From: an uncultured Arcanobacterium sp.
GTDB lineage: Bacteria > Actinomycetota > Actinomycetes > Actinomycetales > Actinomycetaceae
Length of the DNA stretch: 13,899 nucleotides
Assembly: GCF_947253055.1 (NCBI RefSeq)
Contig: NZ_CAMXYE010000036.1
Coordinates: forward strand, 1 to 13,899
Direction: 5' to 3'
Shown here in pieces: positions 7,049 to 13,749 of the stretch. The position numbers and the translations under genes were made by a program. How positions within the stretch are numbered: position 1 is the stretch's first letter; every line of letters begins with the position of its first letter. The notes beneath the pieces were generated by a model. That model saw only the letters and a list, made by a program, of their open reading frames with translations, ran no database searches and was not told the DNA's origin.

Positions 7049-8872
7049 ATGGGTAATTTGCGCCGGAAAGATTTTCAGCCGCGGTATTTTGGTGCCGTGG
7101 CGAAAACTGTGCTCGTTACCCTGATAGCTATAGTACCGCAAGTTGTCCTCGTTCCCTTCACCGGCCAACATTTAAGTTTGGGAATTTTTTCGCTGCTTTT
7201 CCCGGGCGTCTTTGTATTTGTGGTGACTTCGCTGGTGCTACATCAGCTAAATAAAGAATTACCGCGGCGTTCTTTTCAGCAAATATGTGCCTATTATCTA
7301 GGGGAAAAAGTAGGGATATTTATTGGAGCTGCGCGAATTCTCTCCTATGCTTTGCTCATTATGCTGGGAGTGCAGCTGGCACTAGAAGCTATAGATTTCT
7401 TTATTCCTAACAGCTCGCAGCGCCCCGGTATCGCCAGTGCCTTAGTGATTGTGCTAGCTATACCCGCCTTAATTCGGGTTCATTTTTCGGTGCGCCGCTG
7501 GTTTATTGCAACTCCCTATTTAGCCTTTGTATTAATACTGCTCGGCGTCGGGGTAGCTTTGGGAATGGAATTTACGGGAAATGACCTCTTTGCGAGTGGG
7601 GAGGCGGCGCTGGAATCGCAGCTCGAAGCAACGGATGCGCTTTCCGGAGTGACGCTGGGGGGAATCCCTTATGAAGCTTTTCTCAGCAGCTGTATCCCCG
7701 CCGCCGCTTTAATTATCTTCAGTGAGCGCACCTTGGTAAATCCGCGTTATCGGCGGGTGCAGATGCGTTCAATTTACCGATACTTTATTCCAGTATTATT
7801 GCTAATTGCCCTAATAATTTATTTAGCGGTGCAATTAGATGTGCTGCACCAATCTGGGAGTTTGCCGCTGCTGGAGATTAGCGCTTTGCTCTTTCCGCGC
7901 CCAGTTACCGGAATTTTCGCAGCAGTACTCGCCTTTTTAGGTATCACGCTCACCATCTCAGCTTATTGGCAGCTGCCGCAGATTTTGCGGCAATTAGCTT
8001 CAGATAACCTGCTCCCGCGACGTTTCGGATTTCAAGATTCGGAAAACGAACGAGCGGTAATCGTAATTATTATTGCGGGGTTAGCTGGCTTAGCTACCTA
8101 TATGCTGACTTCTTTCCATTTCTTCACGATGGTATTCCTAATGGTTTCGTATACCATCGGATTGCTGACCTGCTTTGCAATGATGGCGCGTTCGCAGAAA
8201 ATACTAAAAGTTTCATTCTCTGCCGCGGAAAGAGCTGATGCGAAGCGGCTGCGGATAATTTTCGGGTTTTATTCACTTTTCCTGCTCGCCATGATCTACT
8301 CGGTAGCAGTAGTTTCCGTGGAGTGGGTGCTGTGGACGGTCTTATTACTCCTCGGCCCAGAAATTGCGCTTAATTTCTACAATCGGGGAAAAAGAAAGGT
8401 ATTACGCGCTTTGGATATTACAGAACTATTGGCAGAACGCCATATCCCCACCCAAGTGCATGGCTTCGTGCTGGTATCGCATTTAGATGGGGCAAGTATA
8501 AAAGCTATTGACTGGGCGCGAGCCATGCGTCTCGCTTCTCTGCAGGCTCTCTGCGTAGATGTGGATCCGGAAAGTACCGTACAGCTGCGCACCGATTGGC
8601 AGAAGGCGGAGATTCCACTGCCGTTGACTATTCTCGGCACTCCGGCGGGCGCTTCCCGCGGGCCAATCATAGATTTTTTGCGCGAATTCAGTGCAGCTCA
8701 CCCCCGCGAACCACTGGTAGTAGTGGTGGCGCGCGTCTTACCAAGCAATCCGCTCGTGCGTTTTTTCTATCGCTTCCGGACCCCGCGCATAATTAATGAG
8801 TTAAAAGCCGAAAAAGGGATTATGCTCCTCGAAGTTCCTTTCAATATGCGGGAAACTAATGTTGAAAAATAG
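7049..8872 (+). CDS. APC superfamily permease with C-terminal cytoplasmic domain
   Basis: A 607-residue transporter of the amino acid-polyamine-organocation superfamily (Rv2690c-like by position). The first roughly 460 residues hold about 12 hydrophobic segments, beginning with VAKTVLVTLIAIVPQVVLVP and ending with WVLWTVLLLLGPEIAL. A soluble C-terminal part of about 150 residues (VHGFVLVSHLDGASIKAIDWA through VVVVARVLP) has the alternating strand/helix look of a universal-stress-like domain. The open frame extends upstream to 6761, but that part lies antisense to the TrkA gene and is polar and proline-rich. I therefore place the start at ATG 7049; TTG 7019 in the same frame is an alternative. 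Substrate unknown; amino acids, or a link to K+ through the divergent TrkA pair, are possible. It ends 22 bp before the methyltransferase gene, so the two probably share a transcript. Confidence 0.86.
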   Translation: MGNLRRKDFQPRYFGAVAKTVLVTLIAIVPQVVLVPFTGQHLSLGIFSLLFPGVFVFVVTSLVLHQLNKELPRRSFQQICAYYLGEKVGIFIGAARILSYALLIMLGVQLALEAIDFFIPNSSQRPGIASALVIVLAIPALIRVHFSVRRWFIATPYLAFVLILLGVGVALGMEFTGNDLFASGEAALESQLEATDALSGVTLGGIPYEAFLSSCIPAAALIIFSERTLVNPRYRRVQMRSIYRYFIPVLLLIALIIYLAVQLDVLHQSGSLPLLEISALLFPRPVTGIFAAVLAFLGITLTISAYWQLPQILRQLASDNLLPRRFGFQDSENERAVIVIIIAGLAGLATYMLTSFHFFTMVFLMVSYTIGLLTCFAMMARSQKILKVSFSAAERADAKRLRIIFGFYSLFLLAMIYSVAVVSVEWVLWTVLLLLGPEIALNFYNRGKRKVLRALDITELLAERHIPTQVHGFVLVSHLDGASIKAIDWARAMRLASLQALCVDVDPESTVQLRTDWQKAEIPLPLTILGTPAGASRGPIIDFLREFSAAHPREPLVVVVARVLPSNPLVRFFYRFRTPRIINELKAEKGIMLLEVPFNMRETNVEK

Positions 8873-8894
8873 CGCCGAGATAGTTGGGTAGTTT

Positions 8895-10151
8895 GTGGAA
8901 GCGGAAGAGAATTTAGAGCTGCGCATTACCGATATTGCGCACGGTGGATACGGCGTAGCGCGCGAAAATGGGCAAGTAATCTTTGTGGGAGGTGCTATCC
9001 CGGGAGAAAAAGTACGCGTTCAGATATTTGAGCGAAAGCGCCGCTTTGCGAAAGCAGTGGTGCAGGAAGTATTAGAAGCTGCCCCGGAGCGAATCGAAAA
9101 TCCTTGGCCAGCGGGGGGAGTGGCATATACCGGAGCAGCTGATTTTGCACATATTGCTTTACCATCTCAGCGAGAATTAAAAGCCCAAGTGGTGGCAGCG
9201 CAGCTGCGAAAAATTGGCGGGGAAATAATTACTGCACAGTTAGCTGATTTGCCGCTAGTAGTAGAGGCAGTTGATAGTAGCGATGGCTGGGGGAGCCGGA
9301 GCCGCATCGATTTAGTGAAAATGCCGCAGGGATTTGGAATGTATCGGGCGCATTCGCATGAATTATTGCCACTACAAGAAATGCCACTGGCCGATGCGCG
9401 TATAGAAAGTCTCGATTTATGGGGCGGGGCCTGGGATAAATATGTGCCGGTAGGAGCAAAAGTGCGGGCAGTAGCCAGCAGCGGCGGAGATATCCGGCTG
9501 GCGGTAGGGAAAAAGGTTTATAGTGCACCCGGTAAACGCGCGGCAAGGACTGTGCGAGAGCAAGTGCTGCTGCCGGGGGAGTCAGATTCCCAGACGCAGA
9601 AAAATTATCGTTATGCACTGGATGCGGCAGGATTTTGGCAAGTGCACAGAGAAGCCCCGCGTACTTTGATTATGGCGGTGCAGGATTTTTTGGGAGATAT
9701 CTCGGGAGTGCGCGGAGTGGATTTATATGCCGGTGCCGGTTTATTTTCCCAACCTTTAGCAGATTGCATAGGGCCACGAGGGAGTTTATCTACCTATGAA
9801 GGGAGCAGAGAAGCCGTAAAAGCTGCGCAAAAGAATTTAGCAGCTTTTCCTTGGGCGAAAGCGCAAGAAGTGCGAATCGGGGCGCGCAATATACAAAAAT
9901 TGACGGCGCAGGCAGATTTCGTGCTGGCAGATCCGCCGCGCGCAGGGCTGGGAGTGGCAGCTGCCCAGCAGCTCGCAAAGAGTGGGGCAGAGAAAATCGT
10001 TTTAGTTTCTTGTGATCCAGCTGCAATGGCGCGCGATGTGGCGCAGCTAGCGGCAGGTGGCTATCGAATGACGGGAATCCACATCTTCGATATTTTCCCT
10101 CATACGCATCACGTGGAGAGCGTGATTCTGTTGACTAAAACACACAAGTAA
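8895..10151 (+). CDS. Class I SAM-dependent RNA methyltransferase with TRAM domain (TrmA/RlmCD-type)
   Basis: A 418-residue RNA m5U-methyltransferase-like enzyme (Rv2689c-like by order), expected to methylate a uridine in rRNA or tRNA. The TRAM RNA-binding domain is about residues 5-62 (LRITDIAHGGYGVARENG). The catalytic domain has DLYAGAG (276-282, SAM binding), LADPPRAG (344-351), catalytic Cys373 in VSCDPAA, and the C-terminal FPHTHHVES motif (401-409). The four cysteines of the RlmD-type Fe-S cluster are missing: the usual Cys-rich stretch reads PWPAGGVAYTGAADFAHI. The start is GTG 8895. The 3' end is a probable insertion site: from His406 onward the DNA matches two downstream repeats, and the final codons (VILLTKTHK) are AT-rich and may have been supplied by the inserted element. 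True substrate not determinable. Confidence 0.88.
   Translation: MEAEENLELRITDIAHGGYGVARENGQVIFVGGAIPGEKVRVQIFERKRRFAKAVVQEVLEAAPERIENPWPAGGVAYTGAADFAHIALPSQRELKAQVVAAQLRKIGGEIITAQLADLPLVVEAVDSSDGWGSRSRIDLVKMPQGFGMYRAHSHELLPLQEMPLADARIESLDLWGGAWDKYVPVGAKVRAVASSGGDIRLAVGKKVYSAPGKRAARTVREQVLLPGESDSQTQKNYRYALDAAGFWQVHREAPRTLIMAVQDFLGDISGVRGVDLYAGAGLFSQPLADCIGPRGSLSTYEGSREAVKAAQKNLAAFPWAKAQEVRIGARNIQKLTAQADFVLADPPRAGLGVAAAQQLAKSGAEKIVLVSCDPAAMARDVAQLAAGGYRMTGIHIFDIFPHTHHVESVILLTKTHK
10110..10151 (+). repeat. Attachment-site-like repeat copy 1, inside the methyltransferase 3' end
   Basis: CACGTGGAGAGCGT at 10110-10123 encodes HVESV at the end of the methyltransferase. The same 14 bases recur exactly at 12068, and 13 of 14 recur at 13750, all in the same orientation. 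After this core, copy 1 departs from the others and ends the gene as ILLTKTHK. It marks the junction between core chromosome and AT-rich accessory DNA. Confidence 0.8.
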
Positions 10152-10214
10152 AAGTATGAAAAAGGCTTGGAATGATGGAGAACAGATAAAAACGAGTAAT
10201 GAGTGAGGTGAATC

Positions 10215-11933
10215 ATGGCATACGAAAAGAAAAGTATTAGAGCAATAATAAATGATGTAAATAGTAGAAGAGTCTACCTTCCTGCTATTCAAAGAAAATA
10301 TGTGTGGAGAGATTCACAGATTACAAGATTAATGGATTCTATCATGCTTGGATATCCTATTGGAACTTTTCTTTTTTGGAAAGTTAAGAAGACTATTGTG
10401 AACCAAAAAGAGTATTCAATGTATGAATTTATAAAAGATTACCATGACCGAGATATGTATAAGAATTCGGCTGCGCCACAGCCGTTCCCGGTTGGTAGTG
10501 GAGATGAAACAATCTGGGTAGTTTTGGATGGCCAGCAGAGATTGACTTCTTTATACATAGCTTTGCAAGGAAGTATGAGCAGAAAACTTCCAAGCAAAAG
10601 ATGGAAGAATGATGACGCATTTCCGAAGAAAGAACTGTACTTTGATTTGCACAGTGAAAAAACTGATGATGAGGACATTTCTTACGAGTTCAGATTTTTA
10701 ACAGCAGAAGAGGCTTCAAAGAATAAGGATGACAAGCTTTGGTATTTGGTAAAAGATATCCTTAAGTATTCAGCTGAAGATTTATTAACAGAGGTCATCA
10801 TTCCTAATGGATTGGAAACCGACAAAGTTGCAACAAAGAATATTTCTCTTTTGCATACAAGATTGGTTACTGATGAGATCATCAACTACTTTGAAGTAGA
10901 AAAAGATTCGATTGACAGTGTATTGGATATTTTCGTCAGAGTAAATTCTGGTGGAACCGTTCTTTCAAAGAGTGACTTATTATTCTCTACGATTGTATCT
11001 CATTGGGATAAGGCAAGGGATGAAAATGATAAGCTGCTTTCTGAAATAAATAAGAAAGGCGAAGGATTCAAGTTCTCTAATGACTTTATAATGCGTACCT
11101 GTTTGTATCTTTTAGATATGCCCGTAGCATTAAAAGTAGAAACATTCAAAAAAGACAGTGTATTAAAAATCAAAGAAAACTGGGACTCAATCCGAAATGC
11201 CATCAAGGATACAGCTGATTTGTTAAATGAGTTCGGATTCAATTCGGAGAACATGATTTCTTATGTGGCTGTTTCTCCTATGGTTTACTACAGATATAAG
11301 GGTGGTAATTTCGATTCGAGCAGTAAAGATGAATTAAGAAAATATATTGTAATCGCACAGGTAAGACAGATTTTTGGTACTGCATCAAACTCTGCACTGA
11401 CAAGCATAAGAGAGGCATTGAAGGCAGCACCATCTAATTCATTTAGTATGAAAAATCTAAATGGAATTAGATTCACAGGCGACAGAACCCTTAGATATAC
11501 CGAGGATGAGATTGATGCAATGTTCGATACATATGAGATTGGTGACTATACATTTATGTTGTTATCTCTTCTGTATCCAAATTTGAAATATAGTCAGAAG
11601 GGATTCCATCAAGATCATATGCATCCGTATGCAGGATTTGAAGAAGGCAAGATTAAAGACTTAGTGTTGCCGGATGGAACAGTGATTGATAATAATACTA
11701 AAGAAGATTGGCGTAGAAGAAGGAATACATTAGCAAACCTTCAACTGTTGGAAGGTAGAGAGAATGAATCTAAAAATGCGACATCACTTGTCGATTGGCT
11801 GAAGGTTGATGAGAATAGTGAAAATGCTAAGTACCTTCCCAGTGATGTTTCTTATGAACTTGCAAATTTTGAAGAGTTTATGGAGAAACGTCAGAAACTG
11901 ATGAGCAAGGCATTAAAGGATATTCTTTTATAG
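10215..11933 (+). CDS. DUF262 and HNH (DUF1524-like) domain protein, probable defence nuclease
   Basis: A 572-residue protein with the GmrSD/BrxU/SspE-type layout. The N-terminal DUF262 (ParB/sulfiredoxin-like) domain has LPAIQRKYVW (22-31) and VVLDGQQRLTSLY (102-114), where the DGQQR motif is the family's nucleotide-binding and hydrolysis signature. FVRVNSGGTVLSKSDLL (240-255) is the second conserved DUF262 block. The C-terminal region has HQDHMHP (465-471) and NTLANLQLLEGRENESKN (504-521), matching the D-H-x-x-P and N-x-x-N-L-x-L...N-x-x-K pattern of DUF1524 HNH nucleases. Relatives restrict phage DNA carrying modified bases. Here no partner gene, methylase or phosphorothioation gene is adjacent, so it would act alone. 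The strong site GAGGTG precedes the ATG. Codon use is Firmicutes-like, which implies transfer. Antiphage function is inferred, not shown. Confidence 0.85.
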   Translation: MAYEKKSIRAIINDVNSRRVYLPAIQRKYVWRDSQITRLMDSIMLGYPIGTFLFWKVKKTIVNQKEYSMYEFIKDYHDRDMYKNSAAPQPFPVGSGDETIWVVLDGQQRLTSLYIALQGSMSRKLPSKRWKNDDAFPKKELYFDLHSEKTDDEDISYEFRFLTAEEASKNKDDKLWYLVKDILKYSAEDLLTEVIIPNGLETDKVATKNISLLHTRLVTDEIINYFEVEKDSIDSVLDIFVRVNSGGTVLSKSDLLFSTIVSHWDKARDENDKLLSEINKKGEGFKFSNDFIMRTCLYLLDMPVALKVETFKKDSVLKIKENWDSIRNAIKDTADLLNEFGFNSENMISYVAVSPMVYYRYKGGNFDSSSKDELRKYIVIAQVRQIFGTASNSALTSIREALKAAPSNSFSMKNLNGIRFTGDRTLRYTEDEIDAMFDTYEIGDYTFMLLSLLYPNLKYSQKGFHQDHMHPYAGFEEGKIKDLVLPDGTVIDNNTKEDWRRRRNTLANLQLLEGRENESKNATSLVDWLKVDENSENAKYLPSDVSYELANFEEFMEKRQKLMSKALKDILL

Positions 11934-12067
11934 TATTTGCCTATACTAACAATAGGACAATTCAAGGTTTCGATCGGCTCGACATATCCATTTTAAGGCG
12001 AAAATAGGGGTTCAACTATTCTATTGTACAATAGTGGTTGGGTATGTTTTCTATTGAATAACCGAGC
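11934..12067. other. Non-coding right end of cassette A
   Basis: This 134-bp stretch follows the DUF262 gene. It contains a perfect 14-bp palindrome CTATTGTACAATAG (12021-12034) and a small dyad CCTAT/ATAGG (11940-11944 and 11952-11956). No open frame of note runs through it on either strand. By position it should hold the arm side of the second attachment site. Confidence 0.5.
12021..12034. repeat. 14-bp perfect palindrome
   Basis: CTATTGTACAATAG is self-complementary and lies 34 bp before repeat copy 2. No T-run follows on either strand, so it is not a typical terminator. A protein-binding site near the element end is possible. Confidence 0.55.
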
Positions 12068-12106
12068 CACGTGGAGAGCGTCGTCTTGATGTCAAGAGTT
12101 AGTTAG
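12068..12106 (+). repeat. Attachment-site-like repeat copy 2 (orphan methyltransferase 3' end)
   Basis: Starting with CACGTGGAGAGCGT, this stretch reads in frame as HVESVVLMSRVS and a TAG stop, the typical tail of an RlmCD/TrmA-type methyltransferase, but no gene body precedes it. Within it CTTGATGTCAAG (12085-12096) is a dyad with 5-bp arms around a central TG. It separates cassettes A and B. Confidence 0.78.
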
Positions 12107-12119
12107 CCGGGCGTATTTT

Positions 12120-12141
12120 GTAGCGTTAGAAATTACGCTAC
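12120..12141. repeat. 7-bp hairpin dyad downstream of the toxin gene
   Basis: GTAGCGT (12120-12126) and ACGCTAC (12135-12141) can pair around an 8-base loop. It lies just beyond the stop of the minus-strand toxin gene, but only AAAAT follows on that strand. It is a weak terminator candidate at best. Confidence 0.4.
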
Positions 12142-12174
12142 TTCGTTCGTTACTTTTCTAATCCAAATCGCGCA

Positions 12175-12507
12175 TTAATTATTTGAGTTATTTATAATGT
12201 TTTCTATATTTCTGCCTGAGTAGAATATGCGAATAACTGTTACAGCCATTTGGTTTTCGTTAACTAAGTAGAAAACAGTGTAGTTGTCGATAGGAACTCG
12301 ACGTATGCCTTTAGAACACCACGGTTCCCAATCAACAAGTGAATATCGCATAGGCATAGTCTCAAGAGAACGGATGGTTTTTTTAATACGGTTGACTTGT
12401 TTTTCAGCCGTTTTTGGAACTTGTAAATTAAAGCGAATATATTCGTACAGTTCAGTGAGATCAAGGAACGCTTGCGGGGAATAAATGACGCTATAGGTTG
12501 TGTTCAT
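12175..12507 (-). CDS. RelE/ParE family toxin
   Basis: A 110-residue type II toxin. The RelE/ParE fold is recognisable: TYSVIYSPQAFLDLTELYEYIR (strand 1 and helix 1), KTAEKQVNRIKKTIRSLETMPMRY (helix 2 and the P-R-Y turn), then RRVPIDNYTVFYLVNENQMAVTVIRIFYSGRNIENII (the strand block with a C-terminal Arg-rich edge). RelE members cleave mRNA in the ribosome while ParE members poison gyrase; the sequence alone does not decide, though this subgroup (NYTVFYLV...VIRIFYSGR) usually pairs with RelB/DinJ antitoxins. Its ATG overlaps the antitoxin stop (ATGA), the usual coupling for such pairs. The promoter is that of the antitoxin gene. Confidence 0.88.
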   Translation of the reverse strand: MNTTYSVIYSPQAFLDLTELYEYIRFNLQVPKTAEKQVNRIKKTIRSLETMPMRYSLVDWEPWCSKGIRRVPIDNYTVFYLVNENQMAVTVIRIFYSGRNIENIINNSNN

Positions 12508-12809
12508 ACGCCGTATTCCGTAGCAAAGAATTGATCTACTTTATCTGCACTATATTGTTTACCAGTTGAAATAGAGTCGATGCCTTTTTGTAATTCTTTA
12601 TCCAATTCATCTCTTGTTAAGCTGCCTAAAGCAGTGGGCATATTAGTTGGCAATCGAAGTTCAAATGGCATGCCTTTTTGTAAAACAATCTGGCTGTAAA
12701 GCATTTGGATTGCTGAAGATGGAGTTATTCCAAGCTGGTTCAAGATGCTTTCAGCGTTTTCTTTAAGATTTGTATCGATTCTTGCATACACAGCGTTTGT
12801 ATTTGCCAT
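12504..12809 (-). CDS. RelB/DinJ family antitoxin
   Basis: A 101-residue antitoxin. The N-terminal ribbon-helix-helix segment is about residues 1-45 (NAVYARIDTNLKENAESILNQLGITPSSAIQMLYSQIVLQKGMPFEL), very close to the RelB/DinJ pattern. The acidic C-terminal half (ELDKELQKGIDSI, YSADKVDQFFATEYGV) should wrap the toxin. AAAGGACG lies upstream of the ATG. It is first in the two-gene operon and overlaps the toxin gene by 4 bp. It is expected to bind its own promoter, where a 14-bp palindrome covers the -10 region. AT-rich like the rest of the cassette. Confidence 0.9.
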   Translation of the reverse strand: MANTNAVYARIDTNLKENAESILNQLGITPSSAIQMLYSQIVLQKGMPFELRLPTNMPTALGSLTRDELDKELQKGIDSISTGKQYSADKVDQFFATEYGV

Positions 12810-12832
12810 TGTTGTTACGTCCTTTCTGTTCT

Positions 12833-12863
12833 TATTTTATAAAATAGCTGCAAGCACACGCAA
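12833..12863 (-). promoter_or_regulatory. Promoter and palindromic operator of the antitoxin-toxin operon
   Basis: On the minus strand TTGCGT (12858-12863) and TAAAAT (12834-12839) are 18 bp apart, a good sigma-70 pattern just upstream of the antitoxin gene. A perfect 14-bp palindrome TATTTTATAAAATA (12833-12846) covers the -10 box and is a candidate RelB autoregulation site. Confidence 0.5.
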
Positions 12864-12886
12864 GCATATGAAAGTAAATAAAGCAA

Positions 12887-12906
12887 TATATTTATCACAG
12901 TGTGAT
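12887..12906 (+). promoter_or_regulatory. Candidate -10 box and operator upstream of the XRE gene
   Basis: TATATT (12887-12892) could be the -10 box. Next to it ATCACAGTGTGAT (12894-12906) is a dyad with 6-bp arms around one base, 20 bp before the xre ATG. The position suits autorepression by the XRE protein. Seen by eye only. Confidence 0.35.
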
Positions 12907-12926
12907 TAAGCTATTGAAACCTTTTA

Positions 12927-13127
12927 ATGATGAAAAACATAATTTCTCAATTAAGGAGAAAAAAGCTTACACAAGAAGAACTTGTAAATGAGGTTGGGGT
13001 AACCAGGCAAACCATAACCTCTATCAAAACTGGTAAATATGTAGCTTCGCTACGACTTGCATTTAAAATTGCAAAATTTTTTGAAATAAGGATCGAAGAT
13101 ATATTTATTTTGGAGGAGAACGACTGA
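12927..13127 (+). CDS. Small XRE-family helix-turn-helix regulator
   Basis: A 66-residue single-domain DNA-binding protein. The HTH_3/XRE motif covers nearly the whole chain: IISQLRRKKLTQEELVNEVGVTRQTITSIKTGKY, then SLRLAFKIAKFFEIRIEDIFI. It resembles the YozG-like regulators of Firmicutes that sit before a small membrane protein gene. Two ATGs are adjacent (12927 and 12930) and the second may be the true start; the ribosome site in front is poor. It is one bp short of meeting the next ATG and the pair is probably an operon. It is divergent from the toxin-antitoxin operon. Likely targets are its own promoter and the membrane gene. Confidence 0.88.
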   Translation: MMKNIISQLRRKKLTQEELVNEVGVTRQTITSIKTGKYVASLRLAFKIAKFFEIRIEDIFILEEND

Positions 13128-13128
13128 T

Positions 13129-13493
13129 ATGAAAGGTCTAGAAAATTACAAAAAAGAAATAGCTAATAGAATAAGTGTTTAGCAATATTGTGCGCTGTAG
13201 CTTTATTGGTGGTGTTATTTGGTAATTTTTATCTAAAAGAACAGTTTCCGTTAAGAAGCAACGTGACAGACTATGTGGTTGGCTTTTTCACTGATCTTGA
13301 GATTGTAAGCCTATTTTATATGAGCACGCTTATATGTGCCTATAGAAATGAAACAGTACTCAAAGAGAGGTACACAAAGGAAAGGGATGAGAGAGAAATT
13401 TTAATACGAATGAAATCTGGAGCCAATATAGTATCTTTATTGTCTATGCTTATCGTAATTATTTCTCTGATAGTAGCCTATATAAGCTTATGA
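13129..13493 (+). pseudogene. Small membrane protein (DUF2178-like), frameshifted
   Basis: Two frames together make one protein. ATG 13129, after the strong site GGAGGAG, reads MKGLENYKKEIANRISV and hits TAG at 13180-13182. One base out of step, the chain continues as LAILCAVALLVVLFGNFYL to a TGA at 13491-13493. Adding one T to the TTT at 13178-13180 restores an uninterrupted protein of about 122 residues. It would have three hydrophobic segments (about 18-35, 45-65 and the C-terminal 20 residues) and the cytoplasmic block RYTKERDEREILIRMKSG, typical of DUF2178-like proteins paired with XRE regulators. A short product from TTG 13188 is possible but lacks a good ribosome site. A sequencing error is possible. 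Confidence 0.7.
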
Positions 13494-13749
13494 AGCCTTT
13501 TTCGCACTAATGGCGGTTGCTTTGGCGCAAATTGTTATTTCTACGTTACTGAAAGTATGCTGGTCCAGAAAAATTTAGCTGTTTACATATAGTAAATAAG
13601 TTTGGCTACACGGCTTAAACCCAATTTAGGTCTAGGATTTTTCATAGTCCAAACCTTTTAACGATTGCTTTTCCTACCGTTAAAAGGTGCACCCAATATC
13701 CATAGTGCGCACTCAAAAAAGTGTAGCTATACTCGGAGTTCTCTCAATC
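13494..13749. other. Non-coding right end of cassette B with several inverted repeats
   Basis: This 256-bp stretch has no supportable gene. It contains an 11-bp perfect inverted repeat, an AGTGCGCACT palindrome (13704-13713), GGTGCACC (13686-13693) and a small TTTAC/GTAAA dyad (13582-13596). By position it is the arm-side end of an element ending at repeat copy 3. Confidence 0.5.
13653..13688. repeat. 11-bp perfect inverted repeat
   Basis: ACCTTTTAACG (13653-13663) and CGTTAAAAGGT (13678-13688) are exact reverse complements around a 14-base spacer. Neither strand shows a T-run after the stem, so it is not a standard terminator. It could be a recombinase or excisionase arm site, or a transcript hairpin. 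Confidence 0.65.

Larger units (their letters stand above)
10110..12067 (+). mobile_element. Cassette A: att-bounded unit carrying the DUF262/HNH gene
   Basis: A 1958-bp unit between repeat copies 1 and 2. It contains one gene with AT-rich, AGA-rich coding unlike the core genes to its left. No integrase, relaxase or replication gene is present. No clear promoter or terminator separates the methyltransferase stop from the cassette gene (63 bp), so transcription from the core operon may enter it. Mobility is inferred from the flanking direct repeats and the composition switch. Confidence 0.6.
12068..13749 (+). mobile_element. Cassette B: att-bounded unit with toxin-antitoxin and XRE/membrane pair
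   Basis: A 1682-bp unit between repeat copies 2 and 3. It carries the relE/relB-like pair on the minus strand, and the xre gene plus a frameshifted membrane gene on the plus strand, sharing a 117-bp divergent control region. All are AT-rich and Firmicutes-like. No recombinase is present. The toxin-antitoxin pair could stabilise the cassette. Confidence 0.55.

Noticed and set aside
9229..9618. Minus-strand 129-codon open frame within the methyltransferase gene
   Set aside because: Antisense shadow; composition is odd and the methyltransferase motifs are on the other strand.
11934..12000. Minus-strand stretch reading GYVEPIETLNCPIVSIGKYY, possibly a decayed coding remnant
   Set aside because: It is bounded by a stop immediately upstream and runs into the antisense of the DUF262 gene; no family can be named from it.
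12894..12906. CRP-type binding site
   Set aside because: The half-sites are in the reverse order and with a one-base spacer, unlike TGTGA-N6-TCACA.
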